Positions 35,539-45,594 are shown, counted from the first letter of the stretch. The stretch is 64,000 bases of DNA from CAVUCE01 sp963739985 (GCA_963739985.1 CAVUCE010000001.1:372001-436000); one strand, 5' to 3'. Numbers and translations are program-made. Notes: generated by a model from the sequence alone, not told the origin.

Positions 35539-36969
35539 TTAGAACACAAAATTCTTAAAAGAATTTATATCCAAATTCGGTAACCCAAGTTTATTTAAAG
35601 ATTTTTTTGCGAAAATTAAACTACCCGGTATTTCTGAAACGTTTATCAATGGAATATTAGCACTGTATTTACTGTTTATAACTTTTATAAATTCATTAGC
35701 AACAATTCCATATCCTTGACTTGTAGGATGTACACCGTCTAGACTAAAAATCCCACCTTCAACATACATTGTTGTAAAATCGATACCGTCAATCTTAGTT
35801 CCACCGGAAAAATCCTTAGCTCTTATTCCGTTAAAGAATGAATAAATATCAACTAAACCAAAGTTATGTTTTGCAACAGCAGTAGCAATCGATTGATTAT
35901 AAGATGCAACTGTTGCTCGTGTTGTAGTTATTTCATCAGCATCTAAAATAAGTGCGTCAGGCCATGGATTTTGAGGATGAAATCCAAATGGTTTTGTTGT
36001 ATCTATTCCAGCAGGTAAAGCTGGATATCCATTATCTCTATAAAACTTTCCTGTTGATTTACCTAATAAAGTAGCATACGCAGAACCAGGTAATGTAATC
36101 AATACTTTTCCGGTTAATAATGCTGTTGAATCCGCCACACCGGTTCCAATAGTTTCTCCATTTTTTTGAAAAACTAAGCCTGGCACTCCTAATAATTTTA
36201 ATGAGGACCATGTAACTAACTGTGATACTTGTGGTCCAACAGTTGTAAAAAATGGGATTGCTCCAACATCCGGAATATTTGCAACAACAACTTTTGCACC
36301 TAAACTTGCTACACTATCCATCATTTGACTATACAAGAAATCAAATTGAGCAGTTGGAGTATATGGTTTAGTACCGCCTGAAGTTGCATAACCTAAAATA
36401 TCATTATTTCCTATCCAAACAGTCATAAAAGTTGGATGTAATAATTGTGCCTGATGAAATGGAGTTCCTAATCCACGCAGGATTGCATCAAACAGCGGAT
36501 TTGGTGAATTTGCATATTTCCCCGTATAGCAATCATTGGAATTAGTAGCGTTCATTATGTCATAAACAAATGCACCAGGAACACCTAAATTATTATAAGG
36601 CGCGGGATAATTTAAGTCCATTGGTTGTCCACCGCCGGGAGAGGTAAATAAATTAAATGGCTCCAATGATTTTACTTCTAATCTGCCTGGTGTTCCAGGT
36701 TCACTAAATAGAGGTTGAGCAAATGAAGCATTTAATTGACCGGCAATTAAATTACCGAAAGAGTATTTCTGAGCAGATTCATATAAAGATCCGGATTCAT
36801 AACCGGCTGTTAAACTATTTCCCAGAGTTACAAACCTGGTAAAATCTGCTTGTCCGCTTACCTGACTTGGCGGAGCAGGCGCTGTTATATCTGTTTTGTC
36901 TTTACATCCTACAAATAAAAGTAGAACAGCAAAAGATATTGATGAAACTAATTTTAATATTTTTTTCAT
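35539..36969 (-). CDS. SGNH/GDSL-family esterase lipoprotein
   Basis: Secreted lipoprotein of 476 residues with lipobox LLFVGC (Cys near 22). The SGNH/GDSL blocks are visible: TLGNSLTAGY (block I, catalytic Ser), VWIGNNDIL (block III, GxND) and DGVHPTSQGYGIVA (block V, catalytic Asp-x-x-His). Large inserts separate the blocks. It lies 20 bases downstream of a FadL-type porin gene, a pairing that suggests lipid or fatty-ester hydrolysis at the cell surface coupled to uptake (inference). Confidence 0.9.
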   Translation of the reverse strand: MKKILKLVSSISFAVLLLFVGCKDKTDITAPAPPSQVSGQADFTRFVTLGNSLTAGYESGSLYESAQKYSFGNLIAGQLNASFAQPLFSEPGTPGRLEVKSLEPFNLFTSPGGGQPMDLNYPAPYNNLGVPGAFVYDIMNATNSNDCYTGKYANSPNPLFDAILRGLGTPFHQAQLLHPTFMTVWIGNNDILGYATSGGTKPYTPTAQFDFLYSQMMDSVASLGAKVVVANIPDVGAIPFFTTVGPQVSQLVTWSSLKLLGVPGLVFQKNGETIGTGVADSTALLTGKVLITLPGSAYATLLGKSTGKFYRDNGYPALPAGIDTTKPFGFHPQNPWPDALILDADEITTTRATVASYNQSIATAVAKHNFGLVDIYSFFNGIRAKDFSGGTKIDGIDFTTMYVEGGIFSLDGVHPTSQGYGIVANEFIKVINSKYSANIPLINVSEIPGSLIFAKKSLNKLGLPNLDINSFKNFVF

Positions 36970-36989
36970 ATCGAAATTCCTATACTAAT

Positions 36990-38237
36990 TTATAGACTGT
37001 ATGATAAACTAAGTGAAAGCAAACTTGCGGAAGTTGTATATGTTCCATTAAATGGTGCAAATCCGCTTGTATAACTTTCTTGTGAATTCGATACAGTTAA
37101 TTGTTTTCCTCGAATAAATAAATAAGCAGCGTCTGCGGCTAAACTATTTGTGATTTTGTAATTCAAACCAAAGCTAAATCCAAGTCTGTCTGCATCAGGT
37201 AAAGACGGATTTAAGTATTCAGGTTTTACCGGATTTTTATCAAAATAAATTCCGGCTTCTACAGCTAATTGATCTAGTAATTGATATTCTCCTCCCAATC
37301 TTAAGATGTAAGAATTATCATATAATCTAGGGCTAGCAATGTCGGAATAAGCTTTATCAGAAAAATCTATTGCTAATGTATCGTAACTAGACCATCCAAC
37401 ATACTGAAAATCGAAACTTAACTGTAACTTTGGTATAACACGATAAGCAATACCAAATGTGAGATTAGTTGGAGTAGTAAGTTTTGCTGTTACATCGCCT
37501 TCAGGTAATTTTTTAGCGTCTATTAGCTGCTGTGCACCAGTTGTAGTCGCTGTTCCTTTAAAGTCGTATTTAATTTGGCTATGAAAAGAAACCCCAAAAG
37601 ATAAAGTTGACATTGGCTTATAAAAAGCACTGACATTAAATCCAAACGCTGAATTATCTTTACCATCGAGAGACACAAATGCATCACCTTTAAAAGGAGT
37701 TTGTGAAGTTTTCTGAGTAATATTTACGGTTGCCCAGCTGTATACAAATCCTGCACTTAGCGATAAGTTATCTAGAACCTTATAAGCAACAACTGGAGTT
37801 ACAGTAAAAGTTGTTAAATCTGTTTTAATAGCAAGATATTTACCAACCCAATTATCACCCCAATCTGTACCTAAACCAAACGGTGTAGTAAATCCAATAC
37901 CAACCGAAAGGTCATTATTTACTTTGTGAGTTGCCCAGAAATGACTTGGAAAAAATGATTGTTTCTTAAGATCGTATTCGGTAACCGATGGATAGACACC
38001 TCTGAAAGAAGCATCCGGAGTGATCATAGTTGTACCAAGCATGAACTGGGTACCGTTTAGTTGCGTTATTCCCGCGGCGTTAAAATAAACAGCGGAAGGA
38101 TCATTTGCTAATCCAGTGAAGGCACCTCCCATGGCCATTGCCCTCGCTCCGTGTTCGTTTATTTGAAATCCGCCGCCAAACGCCTTACCAAAGGCAAAGG
38201 ATAGCAGAATAACAAGAGAATATATTTTACTTCTCAC
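36990..38237 (-). CDS. OmpP1/FadL-family outer-membrane transporter
   Basis: FadL-type beta-barrel of 415 residues, importing hydrophobic compounds across the outer membrane. After a signal peptide the N-terminal hatch begins GGFQINEHGARAMAMGGAFTGLANDPSAVYFNAAG, the family hallmark. It ends with a beta-strand LLSLSLSYSL. The start is GTG 38237 with AGGAGGT 4 bases upstream. It probably forms an operon with the GDSL lipoprotein. Confidence 0.93.
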   Translation of the reverse strand: MRSKIYSLVILLSFAFGKAFGGGFQINEHGARAMAMGGAFTGLANDPSAVYFNAAGITQLNGTQFMLGTTMITPDASFRGVYPSVTEYDLKKQSFFPSHFWATHKVNNDLSVGIGFTTPFGLGTDWGDNWVGKYLAIKTDLTTFTVTPVVAYKVLDNLSLSAGFVYSWATVNITQKTSQTPFKGDAFVSLDGKDNSAFGFNVSAFYKPMSTLSFGVSFHSQIKYDFKGTATTTGAQQLIDAKKLPEGDVTAKLTTPTNLTFGIAYRVIPKLQLSFDFQYVGWSSYDTLAIDFSDKAYSDIASPRLYDNSYILRLGGEYQLLDQLAVEAGIYFDKNPVKPEYLNPSLPDADRLGFSFGLNYKITNSLAADAAYLFIRGKQLTVSNSQESYTSGFAPFNGTYTTSASLLSLSLSYSL

Positions 38238-38311
38238 ACTACCTCCTGAACAGGTTTTTAATTATTGTGATTATTTATACTAGTTATTTTAATTTGTTCA
38301 CTTAAACAAAA

Positions 38312-38812
38312 TTAAATTATTGAATAAAGAAGAGTTCCTTTTTCTACGGCTGTACCTTCTTGTACGTAAATTTTTTTAATTTTACCTGAAACAGGTGCAC
38401 GTAAATCATTTTCCATTTTCATTGCTTCAAGTATCATGATAGAATCCCCTTGTGAAACCTCATCATTATTTTGTGTTTTAATTTTTAAAATCATTCCGGG
38501 CATAGGTGCCTTTACATCGGTTTGATGATTTAATTTACTTTTTTGCTCAATTAATTTAGATGCTTTTTCTTCCAAAGCGGTTCTGGCAATTGTTAAAAAT
38601 TGTGAACCATTAATATTTACGATAAAGTTTTCGGAATCTTTCTTCTCAATATTTACGGAAAACATCTTATTATTTAGCTTAAGTAAATAATTGGCGCCTT
38701 CTAAATGAGTTAATTCATAATGAAAGTTCTTACCATCTAATTTTAAGGATGAATTCTCAGAAATTTCAATTTCTTTTCTTATACCGTTTAATGAAATTAC
38801 AAAATCACTCAT
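38312..38812 (-). CDS. Biotin carrier protein of an acyl-CoA carboxylase
   Basis: A 166-residue protein. The C-terminal biotinyl domain carries the EAMKMEN biotinylation site (Lys near 131) with PMPGMILKI about 35 residues before it. The N-terminal 90 residues are a beta-rich domain of the type found at the end of propionyl/acetyl-CoA carboxylase alpha chains. It overlaps the biotin carboxylase gene by 8 bases, so the two make a split alpha subunit. No carboxyltransferase gene is nearby. Confidence 0.9.
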   Translation of the reverse strand: MSDFVISLNGIRKEIEISENSSLKLDGKNFHYELTHLEGANYLLKLNNKMFSVNIEKKDSENFIVNINGSQFLTIARTALEEKASKLIEQKSKLNHQTDVKAPMPGMILKIKTQNNDEVSQGDSIMILEAMKMENDLRAPVSGKIKKIYVQEGTAVEKGTLLYSII

Positions 38813-40304
38813 ACATCAATCCTTGCCATTTATTATTAGATGATTGAGTTTTTGATGGTTCTGTAACTTTTGAACTATTTTTTATCAGCGCGGTTAAAAT
38901 TGCTGCAGCATCTTCAGTACTTGCTATTTCTGTGTTGACGGGGAGATCATGCGTATTATTTTCTTGAAGAAATTTTTCTTCTATAAAATTAATGTCAAAT
39001 TCACCTGAGGAAAATCGCTTGTCTTTTATAACTGATTTTAGAAAGGAAATATTGTGTGTCAATCCGGCTATTTCATATTCAGAAAGCGCTCTATACATTC
39101 TGGAAATTGCAGAATCACGACTCTCTGCCCAGCATACAAGTTTTGAAATAAGCGGATCATAATGAATTGAAATTATTGAGCCTCTGTCAAAACCAGAATC
39201 AATTCTGACACCGGGACCATCAGGAGTAATATAATTTTTTATTGTTCCCGTTGAAGGCAAGAAATTATTTTCTGAGTCTTCCGCATAAATTCTGCATTCA
39301 ATTGCATGGCCGCGAATCTGCAAATCCGATTGCTTAAAAGACAATTTATTCCCTTCGGCTATCGATATTTGCTCTTTAACCAAATCAATTCCGCTGATAA
39401 ATTCCGTTACCGGATGTTCCACTTGGAGACGTGTATTCATTTCGAGGAAATAAAAGTTTTTATTTTTATCCATTAAAAATTCTATTGTACCGGCATTAAA
39501 ATAATTGCAAGCTTTTGCAGCATTTATTGCTGCTTCGGTAATACTATCTCTGGTATTCTCATCAACAAATGATGATGGAGCTTCTTCAATTATTTTTTGA
39601 TGACGGCGCTGAATTGAACATTCGCGTTCAAATAGATGAGCATAGTTTCCAAATTTATCAGCAATAACCTGAACTTCAATATGTTTTGGGTTTTCAATAA
39701 ACTTCTCTAAATAAACTTGGTCACTACCGAAGGCTTTTAATGCGACTCTCTGTGTTTCCTCAATAGCATCTTTTAATTCTTTAGAAGAAGATACTTTTCT
39801 CATTCCCTTTCCGCCGCCGCCCATCGATGCCTTTAACAATACGGGATAACCAATCTGGTTACAAATTTCTTCCGCATCTTTATAAGATTTTATTGGTTCA
39901 GTTGTTCCGGGAACAATGGGCACATTATTCTTCTGCATGAGTTTTCTTGCAGCAGTTTTACTCCCCATCATTTCAACTGATTTTGAAGAAGGTCCTATAA
40001 ATGTGAAACCTAGCTTCTCAACGGTTCTAATAAATTGATGATTTTCTGAAAAGAAACCATAACCGGGATGAATCGCATCAGCATTAATTTCTTTAGCTAA
40101 TTTTAATATTTTATCCTGATTTAGGTAAGATTCAGAGGCAACAGCAGGGCCGATGTAGTAAGATTCATCAGCTAACCTGGTATGAAGCGATTTAACATCA
40201 GCATCTGAATATATTGCTGCAGATGTTATTCCAAGCTCCTTACAAGCTCGTATTATTCTAACTGCTATTTCCCCCCTATTAGCGATTAAGATTTTATTGA
40301 ACAA
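38805..40304 (-). CDS. accC: Biotin carboxylase subunit
   Basis: ATP-grasp biotin carboxylase of 499 residues. It has the N-terminal KILIANRGEIAVRIIRACKELG, the glycine-rich ATP loop KASMGGGGKGMRKV, the catalytic-lobe EMNTRLQVEHPVTE, and the CRIYAED segment. The C-terminal 50 residues extend beyond the classic AccC (about 450) and link to the carrier protein encoded by the overlapping gene. The acyl-CoA substrate (acetyl, propionyl or other) is decided by a carboxyltransferase not in this window. Confidence 0.93.
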   Translation of the reverse strand: MFNKILIANRGEIAVRIIRACKELGITSAAIYSDADVKSLHTRLADESYYIGPAVASESYLNQDKILKLAKEINADAIHPGYGFFSENHQFIRTVEKLGFTFIGPSSKSVEMMGSKTAARKLMQKNNVPIVPGTTEPIKSYKDAEEICNQIGYPVLLKASMGGGGKGMRKVSSSKELKDAIEETQRVALKAFGSDQVYLEKFIENPKHIEVQVIADKFGNYAHLFERECSIQRRHQKIIEEAPSSFVDENTRDSITEAAINAAKACNYFNAGTIEFLMDKNKNFYFLEMNTRLQVEHPVTEFISGIDLVKEQISIAEGNKLSFKQSDLQIRGHAIECRIYAEDSENNFLPSTGTIKNYITPDGPGVRIDSGFDRGSIISIHYDPLISKLVCWAESRDSAISRMYRALSEYEIAGLTHNISFLKSVIKDKRFSSGEFDINFIEEKFLQENNTHDLPVNTEIASTEDAAAILTALIKNSSKVTEPSKTQSSNNKWQGLMYE

Positions 40305-40314
40305 TAAACTAACC

Positions 40315-42663
40315 TTATTTTAATTCGGCAATTGTAATTCCATCTCCACCAAATTCTATAGGAGCAAAGTAAAAGTTTTTTACTTTATCATGCTTTTTTA
40401 GAATTTCGCTAACAGTTTTTTTCAAAGCACCGGTTCCTTTTCCATGCAGTATTTCTATTCTTTCAAGACTGTTTGAATAAGCATTATCAATAAATTTGAT
40501 TATTTCAAACTCAGCTTCTTCAGCTCTTTGTCCTCTAATGTCAATACGCATTTGTTGAAAATCATTTGACAAATTGTAAAAGTTTCCGGATTCAACTTTT
40601 GCTTCTTTTTTCTTCGAATGAACAAGTTCAGTCAATTTTACTTGAAGTTTTAAAGTACCTACTCTTAAGGTTGCTCTGTTTTTATCTGTTAAAACATCAA
40701 TTATTTCACCAGTAGTTTCAGTATTACGAACTCGTACAAAATCACCAATGATAAAATTAGGGTTTTCTTGAATCAAATCAACATCATCTTTAAAAAGATT
40801 TTTATTTTTTTCTTTTATCTCTTTAATAGTATTTTGAGAAGATTTTATTATTTCCTTATTGGCATTCGATTCTTTTACTTCCTTAATAACACGCTCAAAT
40901 TTCTTATTTATATCTTTTAGATATTCTTCAGCATCAGTTTTAGTTTTTCTAAGAATTTCCTTCTTTTCTTTATTTAACTTTTCTACATTTTGTTGATATA
41001 AATTTGAAAGGCCTGTCAATCTGGTATTTTCTATTTCCATTTTCCTCAATTTATCGGCAAGTTCATTCGATTTCTTTTCAATATCTACCAGAAAGTTTTC
41101 AAGAGTGTGTTTATCTTTATCAAGATATTGTTCAGCTAAAGATAAAAAGTTATCATCAAAACCAATTCTTTTAGCCACTTCAAATGCATAACTAGAACCG
41201 GGAACTCCCTGGTTAAATTTATAAGTCGGCATTAAATTTTTAGAATCGAATTCCATAGCGGAATTTTCAAAGCCATCAAGGTCATGTGCAACTAATTTTA
41301 AACTGCCATGATGAGTAGTTGCAAATACAATTGAGTTCTTATCTCTCAACTGAAGTAGAATTGCTACTGCTAATGCTGAGCCTTCAGCTGGATCAGTACC
41401 CGTACCGATTTCATCAAATAACACAAGTGATTTTTCGTCTGCATCATCAAGTATATTTTTAATATTGGATAAATGAGAGCTAAATGTTGATAAGTCATCT
41501 TCAATTGACTGAGTATCACCAATATCTAATAATACATTTGTGAATAAAGGAAAGTTAGAATCGGGGCTTGCAGGAATGTGAATTCCGGAATTTACCATGG
41601 AAGCTAATAATCCAATTGTTTTTAATACAACCGTTTTACCGCCTGCATTTGGACCAGTAATCAAAATAATTTTTTGATCCTTAATTGTAACATCTAACGG
41701 AACTGTTTTAGCTTTGCCATTTCTTTTTAACAAAATTGGATGACGAGCATCAGAGAGATAAAAATCTTTTGACGAATCAATTTCAGGAAAGCTACCAATT
41801 ATTTCAACAGAATATTTTGCACGCGCAAAAATAGAATCGATATAAGACAGAGTTTCTAATGCAAGTTTCAGCTCACTGCTCGATTGCCCTATTCTTTTTG
41901 TAAGTTCTTTTAATAATTTTTCAATTTCTCTCTTTTCAGCAAATGATAACGATACTAACTCGTTATTTAGTTCAAGAGTCTGTTCCGGTTCTATATAAAC
42001 AGTTTGCCCGGTTGACGATTCACTATGAATAAAACCACGAATATGCCTTTTGTGTTCTACTTTAACCGGGATAACAACTCTTCCATCGCGTAATGTTAAA
42101 TAGTCTTCTCTTATTATATCCTTATCCTCTAAGGATTTCATAATTCTATTGACAGCTTTAACTAACTCATCATTTTTTTGCCTAATTTCTCTTCTTATTT
42201 CAGCGAGTTTTGGACTAGCAGAATCTTTTACTTCGCCATTTTCAGTAATTACTTTTTGAATAGCATGTTCTAACAGTTTATCCACTAATAGAGTATTGGT
42301 AATTTTAAATAAACCAGGAGCAATTTCATTTTGATGTTTTAGATATTGATAGGTATTTCTGGATAGAGTTAAAAGTTTTAGAACTTCTAATATCTTTTTG
42401 TTATCTAAAATAGCTCCTTCAACTCTGCTAGTTGCCAAAGCATCGTTTAAATCAATTATGTATTCGAGTGGAGGCGGTAAATCTTTTATAAGAATTTCTT
42501 TAGCTTCGGAAACTAGCTTTCCCTCATTCTTTATAGTATCCTCTGATTGAATTGGATATAAAGAAAGAACTTCTTTTTTCCCCTTTTCCGTAATACAATA
42601 ATTGGATATGTATTGAAGTACTTTAGAAAACTCTAATTTGTCTAGAACAGTTCTGGAAATCAT
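40315..42663 (-). CDS. mutS2: Endonuclease MutS2
   Basis: MutS2 of 782 residues, acting against recombination intermediates and on stalled ribosomes in some species. MutS core domains III/IV are followed by the ABC ATPase with Walker A GPNAGGKT at 337-344 and Walker B LVLFDEIGTGTDPAEG. A coiled-coil region comes next, with a KOW-like segment (FIIGDFVRVRNTETTGEII) near 640. The C-terminal Smr nuclease domain contains DIRGQRAEEAE and the HGKGTGALK motif. It overlaps cvpA by 4 bases. Confidence 0.96.
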   Translation of the reverse strand: MISRTVLDKLEFSKVLQYISNYCITEKGKKEVLSLYPIQSEDTIKNEGKLVSEAKEILIKDLPPPLEYIIDLNDALATSRVEGAILDNKKILEVLKLLTLSRNTYQYLKHQNEIAPGLFKITNTLLVDKLLEHAIQKVITENGEVKDSASPKLAEIRREIRQKNDELVKAVNRIMKSLEDKDIIREDYLTLRDGRVVIPVKVEHKRHIRGFIHSESSTGQTVYIEPEQTLELNNELVSLSFAEKREIEKLLKELTKRIGQSSSELKLALETLSYIDSIFARAKYSVEIIGSFPEIDSSKDFYLSDARHPILLKRNGKAKTVPLDVTIKDQKIILITGPNAGGKTVVLKTIGLLASMVNSGIHIPASPDSNFPLFTNVLLDIGDTQSIEDDLSTFSSHLSNIKNILDDADEKSLVLFDEIGTGTDPAEGSALAVAILLQLRDKNSIVFATTHHGSLKLVAHDLDGFENSAMEFDSKNLMPTYKFNQGVPGSSYAFEVAKRIGFDDNFLSLAEQYLDKDKHTLENFLVDIEKKSNELADKLRKMEIENTRLTGLSNLYQQNVEKLNKEKKEILRKTKTDAEEYLKDINKKFERVIKEVKESNANKEIIKSSQNTIKEIKEKNKNLFKDDVDLIQENPNFIIGDFVRVRNTETTGEIIDVLTDKNRATLRVGTLKLQVKLTELVHSKKKEAKVESGNFYNLSNDFQQMRIDIRGQRAEEAEFEIIKFIDNAYSNSLERIEILHGKGTGALKKTVSEILKKHDKVKNFYFAPIEFGGDGITIAELK

Positions 42664-43181
42664 TTAAGTGAATCTTTATCGTCAAAATAATCTTTAATAA
42701 ATTCTTTCGTTTTGGGAGTATAAGAATTTAAATAATCAATTGTAGCTGGTATAATATCGTAAACTTTTTGATAAAATATTGAACTTTTTTTTGCATTTTT
42801 TGATGGTGCATCGAATATATTTAGAAGAAATAAAACTGCGCTTAAAAAGAAAAGTATTTGAATTGCTCCAACTAATCCACCGACAATCTGATTTATTAAA
42901 TTGTTTACTTTGTCAAACGGATGAATAAGTCGTTTAATGATTGAAAAAACAATAATAACGACCAAGAATATTGCAATTCCTGCTATTATCTGAGATAAAT
43001 AAAACTCGATGTCCAGTAAATTTACTATCATATGACCGAGTTGGGCAGAAAATAATACAGCACAATAAATAGCCAAACCAAGGCCAATCAATCCAATTAA
43101 CTTCCTAACAAAGCCGTCTTTAAAACCGAGAATAAACCCGACGAAAACGACGGCCATAACTATAATATCGACTACGTTCAA
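42660..43181 (-). CDS. cvpA: CvpA-family membrane protein
   Basis: A 173-residue inner-membrane protein with four predicted helices. VDIIVMAVVFVGFILGFKDGFVRKLIGLIGLGLAIY is the family N-terminus. CvpA proteins affect colicin V production and envelope or purine phenotypes, with unknown biochemistry. The 4-base overlaps with yqeY upstream and mutS2 downstream show strict coupling; cvpA beside mutS2 is a common arrangement. Confidence 0.88.
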   Translation of the reverse strand: MNVVDIIVMAVVFVGFILGFKDGFVRKLIGLIGLGLAIYCAVLFSAQLGHMIVNLLDIEFYLSQIIAGIAIFLVVIIVFSIIKRLIHPFDKVNNLINQIVGGLVGAIQILFFLSAVLFLLNIFDAPSKNAKKSSIFYQKVYDIIPATIDYLNSYTPKTKEFIKDYFDDKDSLK

Positions 43182-43630
43182 TTACTCCCCAAAAATTTCT
43201 CAACAGCAGCACGAACAACTTTACCATCGGCCTTACCTTTTAGACTTTTCATTACCTCAGGCATTAGCTTCGGAAAATCGTCTTTTGTTTTAGCTCCTAC
43301 AATATCCGCAATTTTTTTCACTTCCGCTATAATTTCTTCATCGTTTAATTGTTTAGGAAGATATTCCAATAATATTTGTAGTTCTGCTTCTTCCTTCGAT
43401 GCTAAATCTTCGCGGTTTGCATTACGATATTGCTCAATAGAATCTTTACGCTTTTTAACAGCACTGCTGATCATTTTAATTTCTTCATCCGGTGTAAATT
43501 CTTTTCCGGTTCCACTTTTCTCAAATTCCAAAATTAAAGCACGAATTGATCTAATTGTTTCTAACTTTAATTTATTACCCGCTTTCATCGCGGTTTTTAA
43601 ATCTTCATTAATTTTTTCTTTTAAACCCAT
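43178..43630 (-). CDS. yqeY: GatB/YqeY-domain protein
   Basis: A 150-residue protein of the YqeY family, resembling the tail domain of GatB. Visible elements are LKEKINEDLKTAMKAGNKLKLETIRSIRALI, KKRKDSIEQYRNANREDLASKEEAEL and the C-terminal KLMPEVMKSLKGKADGKVV. A tRNA-related role is suspected, not shown. GAGGG precedes the ATG. It heads the yqeY-cvpA-mutS2 unit. Confidence 0.92.
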   Translation of the reverse strand: MGLKEKINEDLKTAMKAGNKLKLETIRSIRALILEFEKSGTGKEFTPDEEIKMISSAVKKRKDSIEQYRNANREDLASKEEAELQILLEYLPKQLNDEEIIAEVKKIADIVGAKTKDDFPKLMPEVMKSLKGKADGKVVRAAVEKFLGSN

Positions 43631-43648
43631 AATAACCCTCTTAAATTG

Positions 43649-43683
43649 AAAAAGGCAGGTTAGTAATAAAACAAACCTGCCTT
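43649..43683 (-). terminator. Terminator after the exbB-exbD-exbD unit
   Basis: Perfect 10-bp arms AAGGCAGGTT (43652-43661) and AACCTGCCTT (43674-43683) enclose a 12-nt loop; a T run follows on the minus strand. It is 28 bases past the last exbD stop and separates this unit from yqeY. Confidence 0.87.
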
Positions 43684-43711
43684 AAATTTTCTAAAAAATT
43701 AGATAGAAAAA

Positions 43712-44125
43712 TTATATTTTAACGTTCGCAGAGTAGTTAATTCTTAAACAATCCGCCTTTCGCAACTCTTGTTGAATATCGGTAACTAACCCCATATCGG
43801 TGTTTCTGTCAATTCTAAGAGAAACAATGACTTCATGTAATTCTTGTCTTTTCTTGTACATAATTGGCTGAATTTGATTTACCTTAACAATGCTATCATT
43901 GATTTGAATTCTACCTGACTTGCCAACCCAAATATAATCTATCAATCTTTTATTTTCGATTTTTTCGATAGCCTTCGCTTTTGGAAGCGTAAAATTTACC
44001 AATACATCTACTTTTCTTAAGGTTGTTGTAACCATGAAGAAAAGAAGAAGCATGAAAACTATATCCGGCATCGAAGCTGTCGGTATTTCCTGTTTAGTAT
44101 TGGCTCTTCTTTTTTCAAATTTCAT
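43712..44125 (-). CDS. exbD: ExbD/TolR-family biopolymer transport protein (second copy)
   Basis: A 137-residue protein with one transmembrane helix (MPDIVFMLLLFFMVTTTLR, about 19-37) bearing the conserved Asp used in proton-driven energy transduction, then a periplasmic domain. It follows another ExbD-like gene by 15 bases and a terminator closes the unit. With ExbB it should power TonB-dependent uptake or a Tol-like system. No tonB gene is adjacent. Confidence 0.9.
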   Translation of the reverse strand: MKFEKRRANTKQEIPTASMPDIVFMLLLFFMVTTTLRKVDVLVNFTLPKAKAIEKIENKRLIDYIWVGKSGRIQINDSIVKVNQIQPIMYKKRQELHEVIVSLRIDRNTDMGLVTDIQQELRKADCLRINYSANVKI

Positions 44126-44140
44126 TCTAAATCCTCTGTC

Positions 44141-44668
44141 TTATTTTTTTACCGATTCAGGTTCAGCTAGTGAAATAATAATAGGAACTTTATCCTTAAC
44201 CTCTTTAGCTTGATCATTTGGGAGGTCACTTAATTTTTTACCATACTTAGACTGAGAATATTCATCTCTAACTTCAAAATAAGCTTGTTTTATCTGATCA
44301 AGCGCTTGTACATAGGTATTGTACTCAGTCTTTCTATCGGTTTTAACAGAAACAATTAACTTTTGGTCTGATGGTAGTTCTATTTTGGAGATAATTCTCT
44401 TTTTAAGAACATCCTTCATCTGAAATATTGAGATCGGATTGTTATCCAATAGAACGTCGCCGTTAGCATTAATCAAAACAGCAGCCATTCGATCTTTGGG
44501 CACTTTAACGTTATTAATATCCTTTTGATATTCCGGTAAAGTTAAGCCGATACCTGTATCAACGTCGATGACCGTTGCGACTAAGAAGAACAAAAGTAAC
44601 AAGAACGCAATATCGGCCATGGAACTAGTTGGAATTTCGGCTTGCGATATTTTTCTTTTCTTCATCAT
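44141..44668 (-). CDS. exbD: ExbD/TolR-family biopolymer transport protein (first copy)
   Basis: A 175-residue ExbD-like protein. The helix begins SSMADIAFLLLLFFLVATVI with the channel Asp. The periplasmic domain is longer than in the second copy, with a C-terminal Lys/Asp-rich tail. Two different ExbD proteins behind one ExbB are common in Bacteroidota. Confidence 0.9.
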   Translation of the reverse strand: MMKKRKISQAEIPTSSMADIAFLLLLFFLVATVIDVDTGIGLTLPEYQKDINNVKVPKDRMAAVLINANGDVLLDNNPISIFQMKDVLKKRIISKIELPSDQKLIVSVKTDRKTEYNTYVQALDQIKQAYFEVRDEYSQSKYGKKLSDLPNDQAKEVKDKVPIIISLAEPESVKK

Positions 44669-44723
44669 GCTGAAATACTCACATTTTATTTATTAAATCG
44701 GAGCTGTTTAGAAATACTGTCTT

Positions 44724-45425
44724 CTACTTTTTAGATTCTCTTGAATGTAAAGCATAAAGAGCATCTATAAGTTCAACAGAACTTTCTTCCATATCACCGA
44801 CTAATTTGTCAATTCTAGAGATGAAGTAATTGTAAAATACTTGAAGGATCATAGCTACAACAAGACCAAAAAGTGTAGTTAACAAAGCTACAGAAATACC
44901 GCTGGCAACAATTGCCGGTGAAATCTGAGCAGCTTCTTTAATAGAGTCAAATGCCTGAATCATACCTTGAACAGTACCGGTAAAACCAAGCATAGGAGCT
45001 ATAGTAATAAAAGTAGATATCCAGATCATACCTTTTTCTAAGAATCCCATTTCAATTCCGCCGTAAGCAATGATAGCTTTTTCAGCAGCTTCCAAACCTT
45101 CATCAGCTCTTAATAATCCGGCATGGAAAACAGAAGCAACAGGACCCCTTGTGTTAGCGCAGACTTCTTTAGCAGCTTCAATTCCGCCTTCTTCTAAAGT
45201 CTTAGTAACTTTAATAATAAATTGTTTTGTATTAACTCTTGCGCGAGAAAGAGTCCAAAATCTTTCAATAACAAATGCTAAGCCTAAAACCAAACATACT
45301 AAAATCGGATGCATAAAAATACCGCCGGCGGTATACTTTTCGGCTAACCAATTAAGTGGGCTAGTGCTTTGCTGTGCTTGCGCCAGTACGTTTATCATCG
45401 ATGAAATTACGGCTAATAATTGCAT
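44724..45425 (-). CDS. exbB: MotA/TolQ/ExbB proton channel protein
   Basis: A 233-residue inner-membrane protein with three transmembrane segments (about 35-55, 130-150, 165-195). The domain carries GMIWISTFITIAPMLGFTGTVQGMIQAFD and GISVALLTTLFGLVVAMI, which match the TolQ/ExbB channel. It is first of the exbB-exbD-exbD unit, with an AGGAGG-like ribosome site upstream. Confidence 0.92.
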   Translation of the reverse strand: MQLLAVISSMINVLAQAQQSTSPLNWLAEKYTAGGIFMHPILVCLVLGLAFVIERFWTLSRARVNTKQFIIKVTKTLEEGGIEAAKEVCANTRGPVASVFHAGLLRADEGLEAAEKAIIAYGGIEMGFLEKGMIWISTFITIAPMLGFTGTVQGMIQAFDSIKEAAQISPAIVASGISVALLTTLFGLVVAMILQVFYNYFISRIDKLVGDMEESSVELIDALYALHSRESKK

Positions 45426-45594
45426 AAAGAGTAACCTCCTAAATAATTAAATATATTTGATGCTAAAGGAGAGAAAAGCTCCAATAATTTTCTTAAAAAT
45501 ATGTTTCAACAATAACGATTTCAAAAAACAAAGTCAATAAATATTTAGTTAGCTAATTTATTTTTTCACTTGATTATAAATAAGTTTAACTAAA

